64,000 bases of DNA from Cyclina sinensis (taxonomy: Eukaryota > Mollusca > Bivalvia > Venerida > Veneridae): positions 176,061 through 240,060 of the forward strand of contig JAAONU010000037.1 of the NCBI GenBank assembly GCA_012932295.1. The letters are read 5' to 3'. Made by a program: the position numbers and the translations under genes. Below, in pieces: positions 60,206-64,000 of the stretch (the stretch's first letter is position 1; the number at the start of each line of letters is the position of its first letter). The notes under the pieces are model-generated. The model had not been told where the DNA came from, ran no database searches, and was given only the letters and a program-made list of their open reading frames with translations.

Positions 60206-60420
60206 CTGGAAGATGCAGCATCTTATTAAAGCCCTCTCCTAGCAGCATCTTATTAAAGCCCTCTCCTAGCAGCGTCTTATTAAAGCCCTCTCCTAGCAGC
60301 ATCTTATTAAAGCCCTCTCCTAGCAGTAATAAGAAGAAAATAAGTCAGCAGGTAGATGCAGCATCTTATTAAAGCCCTTTCCTAGCAGCATCTTATTAAA
60401 GCCCTCTCCTAGCAGTAATA
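60206..60420. repeat. 27-bp minisatellite, first array
   Basis: About six copies of a 27-bp unit, 'agcagcatcttattaaagcc' plus 'ctctcct', split by a 'gtaataagaagaaaataagtc' segment at ~60327. Confidence 0.9.
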
Positions 60421-61130
60421 ATAAGAAAATAGGTCAGCAGGTCAAGGGCCATGTTAACTAAGTTCAAATATGGATGCAAAATTATAGGCATAGTTAAAAC
60501 TTACTTACAGTAGCGACAAAAACAAGAACATAGATCAGTAGGTCAAGGACTAAGTTAAGTATGTGTAACTGAAGATTCCTTAAAAATTCTTAAAGGAATA
60601 AGTTTTATATTATTGTTGTCAATATAAAGTAAGTTACACCACCCCCGGGATGCGGGAAATTTAACTCTACAGTGATAATTTGAACAATCTTTGTAAAGGT
60701 CAACTTTCCAATGCTACATACCATATATTTAAGTTCTACGGCATACGATTTCTGAAAAATATTTTCAAAAATTTTATATTTAAAAAATCAAAATTTTAAG
60801 TTTAATCAAATTGTTTTACAGAGAAAATGTCTTTTGAACAATTGTGGACGACGGACGACAGACAATTAACGATCCTAAAAGTTAACAAAATTTCAGCCAT
60901 TTTACTGAATTTTTATTTCACACCAAATGACACTTGACTAGAAAAACATCTCAAGCATAACTTTATCTTCAGCGGATATGATATGTGAAATATTTTCTGT
61001 CATGCAAGATATAATAAACAGAATTCAAAGAATATGAATACTCACGTTGTGTGTATATTAAGTTTAAACAGATTTCATTTCTATCATAACATTTACATGT
61101 ATCTTACAAAATTGACGGAGGAATTGGCTG
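60421..61130 (-). repeat. Second copy of the local duplication
   Basis: Repeats 59248-60205 closely but lacks the ~258 bp equivalent to 59611-59868; the deletion joint reads 'tttaaaaaatcaaaatttta'. It ends with the same 'gacggaggaattggctggaa' that precedes the first 27-bp array. Confidence 0.85.
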
Positions 61131-61812
61131 GAAGATGCAGCATCTTATTAAAGCCATCTTCTAGCAGCATTTTATTAAAGCCCTCTCCTAGCAGCGTCTT
61201 ATTAAAGCCCTCTCCTAGCAGCATCTTATTAAAGCCCTCTTCTAGCAGCATCTTATTAATGCCCTCTAATAGCAGCGTCTTATTAAAGCCCTCTCCTAGC
61301 AGCATCTTATTAAGCCCTCTCCTAGCAGCATCTTATTAAAGCCCTCTCCTAGCAGCAGTCTTATCAAAGACCTCTCCTAGCAGCATCTTATTAAAGCCCT
61401 CTCCTAGCAGCGTCTTATCAAAGCCCTCTCCTAGCAGCGTCTTATTAAAGTCCTCTCCTAGCAGCGTCTTATAAAAGCCCTCTCCTATCAGCATCTTATT
61501 AAAGCCCTCTCCTAGCAGCTTCTTATTAAAGCCCTCTCCTAGCAGCTTCTTATTAAAGCCCTCTCCTAGCAGCATCTTATTAAAGCCTTCTCCTAGCAGC
61601 ATCTTATTGAAGCCCTCTCCTAGCAGCATCTTATTAAAGCCCTCTCCTAGCAGCGTCTTATTAAAGCCTTCTCCTAGCAGCATCTTATTAAAGCCCTCTC
61701 CTAGCAGCGTCTTATTATAGCCCTATCCTAGCAGCATCTTAATTAAAGCCCTCTCCTAGCAGCATCTTATTAATGCCCTCTCCTAGCAGCAATCTTATTA
61801 AAGCCCTCTCCC
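61131..61812. repeat. 27-bp minisatellite, second array, ~25 copies
   Basis: The unit is as in the first array, with small variants (gcagcgtctt, gcagcttctt, occasional 1-2 nt indels). Because 27 is a multiple of 3 and both strands lack stops in one frame, long open frames appear on both strands: plus (ILLKPSPSS)n at 61034-61339 and minus (MLLGEGFNK)n at 61093-61305 and 61336-61683. Indels break both frames. Confidence 0.95.
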
Positions 61813-61848
61813 ATAGAAAAAGAATTACATTGAAATGTACATATCATG

Positions 61849-62180
61849 GAACCGCTTTGTTTTCTCGTTATAGTTTTGAACACTTTTGAATATCAATGTG
61901 TTCGATTAGTGGCTTATATCAAAAACAGAACGTGTCATAATAAAAACATTTTGAAGGTGATTGTGCCTTTTTCAAATTGACAATATTAAGTTTTAAAAAA
62001 GTGTATCAACTGATAAAATAAGTAGTTGGTTGGTAGATAAGTATACGGGTATAACCAAAGAGTAAGATTGAATTGAACATAGCAGAAGAGAATATAATAT
62101 AAAGGGCGGGATAGAACCGCTTTGTTTTCTCGTTATAGTTTTGAACACTTTTGAATATCAATGTATTCGATTAGTGGCTA
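61849..62180 (+). repeat. 67-bp direct repeat pair
   Basis: 61849-61915 and 62114-62180 both read 'gaaccgctttgttttctcgt', 'tatagttttgaacacttttg', 'aatatcaatgt', 'ttcgattagtggct' with two differences and 265 bp offset. Cause unknown: local duplication or the ends of an insertion. Confidence 0.85.
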
Positions 62181-63397
62181 ATGGAAGGATCGTCGAACAA
62201 AATAACGCAGAGTGTTCATGTACAATTTTGAGAAATTTCATGCAGTTGGTTATTGCGTAAAAATGTAAGAAACTTCGACATTTGAAAAAGAAATGATGAC
62301 TGTTTTGTTTACAGTAAGGATCATCAACGATACTCTTATCAAATAAGTCAAAGGCAAGTGAGCTTCCGTTAGTTCGTAGTGTAGTGTATAATGTCGGATG
62401 AATTATTTTCCCTTGATAGTAGTAAAAGAGCAACGGTGTGTGATCACTGTTTAGCTATGACTTTAAAGACTGTGTGTACATGTGTGCTTGATCGGAGAGC
62501 GTTATAACTGACGGAAGGAAAGAACTGTAGTAACTGTTAGTGCGAGTGGACACACGTTTAGTGCGTATGGTAGCACATACCAGTTTTTGAGCCACACATT
62601 CGAATTGGACATGTAGAAATTATAAATGATAGGGTATGATGCCTTAATATGTATATTAGTGAAGTCTAAATTAATAAGTACATGAAGATACTGGTATTCA
62701 GAGTGGTCAGGATGAGGTACTCTTAGTTTTTTCCTTATTGATCAGTAATGCACTCTGTGTGAAGTATGAGCTCGAAATTCGAAACTTATGAAAGCAGGTT
62801 ATGTCAGTGGTTTCGCCAGCAGAAGTTCACTAGCATGCCGTATGAGCTGGGCACTGAAAAAAGTGTAGGGTTGAAAAGTATCTAGCACTAGCTGATTTAG
62901 GTATGCCATAACAGAAGAACAATTTGCATGTAGTGTTATGACTCTACCATGTGCCTTTGAATATCAAGCGACTTGCCTGTTTCATAGAATTTGCCTCGGC
63001 TACGGGTCGAAAAGTTGGGCTTAGGAGTAGTTTCTTTCTTGCAGCTGATGTTTCAAGAGAAGTGTTTCGTCTGAAATGTATGTTGTTTTTGTGGATTGTC
63101 TTCACTACTATAAGAATAACTGTATTTTTCTTTTCAGGTTGTTGTATTGCGTTTGTCGGTGAGGTGCAAATAGTTTGAGTGTTCGCCAGTCACTGAATTT
63201 CAGTGTGAGACTGGTATCTGCCACCTATGTGGTAATTCGTGCAGCCTGCATAAGTGTATTTATTTGCATTTTAGAATTGATTGCATAAATAACGAAATAA
63301 AAAAGTACTTTCTCCATCTTGAGCATAATTGCTGAAGAATTTTAAAATATTATTACATTCTTCTTAGCTTTTCAAAATATTATCACAAAATTCTAAA
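62181..63397. other. Intergenic, no gene accepted
   Basis: Open frames at 62158-62433 (-) and 62951-63178 (+) have no recognisable domain. Part may be the 5' flank of the GPCR-like fragment that follows. Confidence 0.4.
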
Positions 63398-63568
63398 ATG
63401 AAAACCTTTACGTTTGCAAACAACTCTGTGCCGGGGGTAATAACAGAAAATGAAATTTCAGATTTAACTAAGTATCTGTTATTAGGTTTGATGGCTTTTG
63501 TACAGTTAGTTGGAATACCTGGTAACGCAATTATTTTAAATTTGTTCTGTTTAGAGCACTCACTTTGA
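63398..63568 (+). pseudogene. GPCR-like N-terminus with first transmembrane helix (truncated)
   Basis: ATG 63398 opens a 56-codon frame. It encodes a short polar N-terminus with an NNS glycosylation sequon, then KYLLLGLMAFVQLVGIPGN and AIILNLF. The 'G-x-PGN' pattern in a hydrophobic helix matches the conserved Gly-Asn (position 1.50) of TM1 in rhodopsin-family receptors. The frame then stops (LEHSL, TGA 63566-63568), and no TM2 follows in the remaining 430 bp. The stop lies in a 34-bp sequence that recurs at 63967-64000, so the gene may be broken by a duplication or insertion and might continue past the window. Confidence 0.4.
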
Positions 63569-64000
63569 ACAGCTGTGGCTCGGTAACGCATGGGCCGATT
63601 TTCTTGCAGTTAGTACCAAATCAAAATTGACGCTACGGGCAAAAGTTTGAGACCGCTCTCATGTCTGTACGTTGGCAGAATTTTGTAGAAGAGCTCAAGC
63701 GAATAGAATTTTACCATATATGTAGTTCTCAAAAACACGGAGAATAGAATTTTACCATATATAACGTATACTATATAAGTATGCAGCTCTGCAGGCTGCA
63801 CAGCGAACGAACTGCACTGGGGCAATATCGCGTCAGAAAGGGCTCACCGTAGAGAACTTCCACCGGTATCTAGGTGCCAATCACAAGAGAGAAACAGCCA
63901 ACTGTTAGCTTCGTTTCATTGTCATACATACAGGCATTGTAACAGAAGAAAGTAGCGCGAAAGCAGAAATTTGCTCTGTTTAGAGCACTCACTTTAACAG
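63538..64000 (+). repeat. 34-bp direct repeat pair at the right edge
   Basis: 'aaatttgttctgtttagagc' with 'actcactttgaacag' (63538-63572) recurs at 63967-64000 with one substitution and one deleted base, offset 429 bp. The second copy reaches the window end, so the repeat may be longer. Between them a smaller direct repeat, 'gaatagaattttaccatata', occurs near 63700 and 63743. Confidence 0.8.

Noticed and set aside
61034..61683. Repetitive secreted proteins (ILLKPSPSS or MLLGEGFNK repeats)
   Set aside because: The 27-bp array is open on both strands by arithmetic and indels break each frame; no signal peptide or exon context.

Overview
This window looks like nuclear DNA from an AT-rich, repeat-heavy invertebrate genome, most likely a lophotrochozoan and probably a bivalve mollusc. 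That assignment is inference. It rests on spliced genes with GT-AG introns, tRNA-headed SINEs, decayed non-LTR, THAP/YqaJ, mariner-like and pogo-like transposons, long arrays rich in 'gaccttgacc' and 'gaccccagggg' motifs, and the C-type lectin and GNAT genes present. There is no bacterial-style gene packing, CRISPR array or rRNA operon.

Host genes, left to right. (1) The last two coding exons of a seipin homologue (291-1557, +), with a long 3' UTR. (2) A single-exon gene for a two-pass membrane protein with a PPxY tail (7470-8708, -). (3) Two paralogous GNAT-type N-acetyltransferase genes, both +, with identical exon structure and both 288 aa (31699-33230 and 45105-46412). (4) A complete 12-exon SLC49A4/DIRC2-like transporter gene (47769-53265, -); the exons sum to exactly 434 codons. 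(5) A 5-exon secreted C-type lectin gene (54156-57514, +). (6) A short GPCR-like fragment near the right edge (63398-63568, +).

Mobile DNA fills most of the rest. The best-preserved element is a 3.9-kb DNA transposon (24973-28871) with ~45-bp inverted termini. It carries two convergent genes: a THAP + HTH + DDE transposase and a SWIM zinc finger + YqaJ nuclease, the layout I associate with ISL2EU/PIF-Harbinger-related elements. It sits inside a tandem-repeat array that resumes on its other side. Other elements are a 5'-truncated LINE (16440-19870, -) interrupted by a ~470-bp insertion with an ~80-bp foldback, a second LINE 3' fragment (12090-13180, +), mariner-like and pogo-like pseudogenes, three TIR-bounded non-autonomous elements, and several SINE copies, one with a perfect 12-bp target-site duplication.

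Tandem repeats are prominent. They include a 22-bp array ending 35 bp beyond the transporter stop codon, 27-bp arrays inside a duplicated block (60.2-61.8 kb), a G-rich array (20.8-21.8 kb), and 143-165-bp period arrays at 5.8, 24, 41-44 kb. Stretches not listed as genes show no convincing coding exons.
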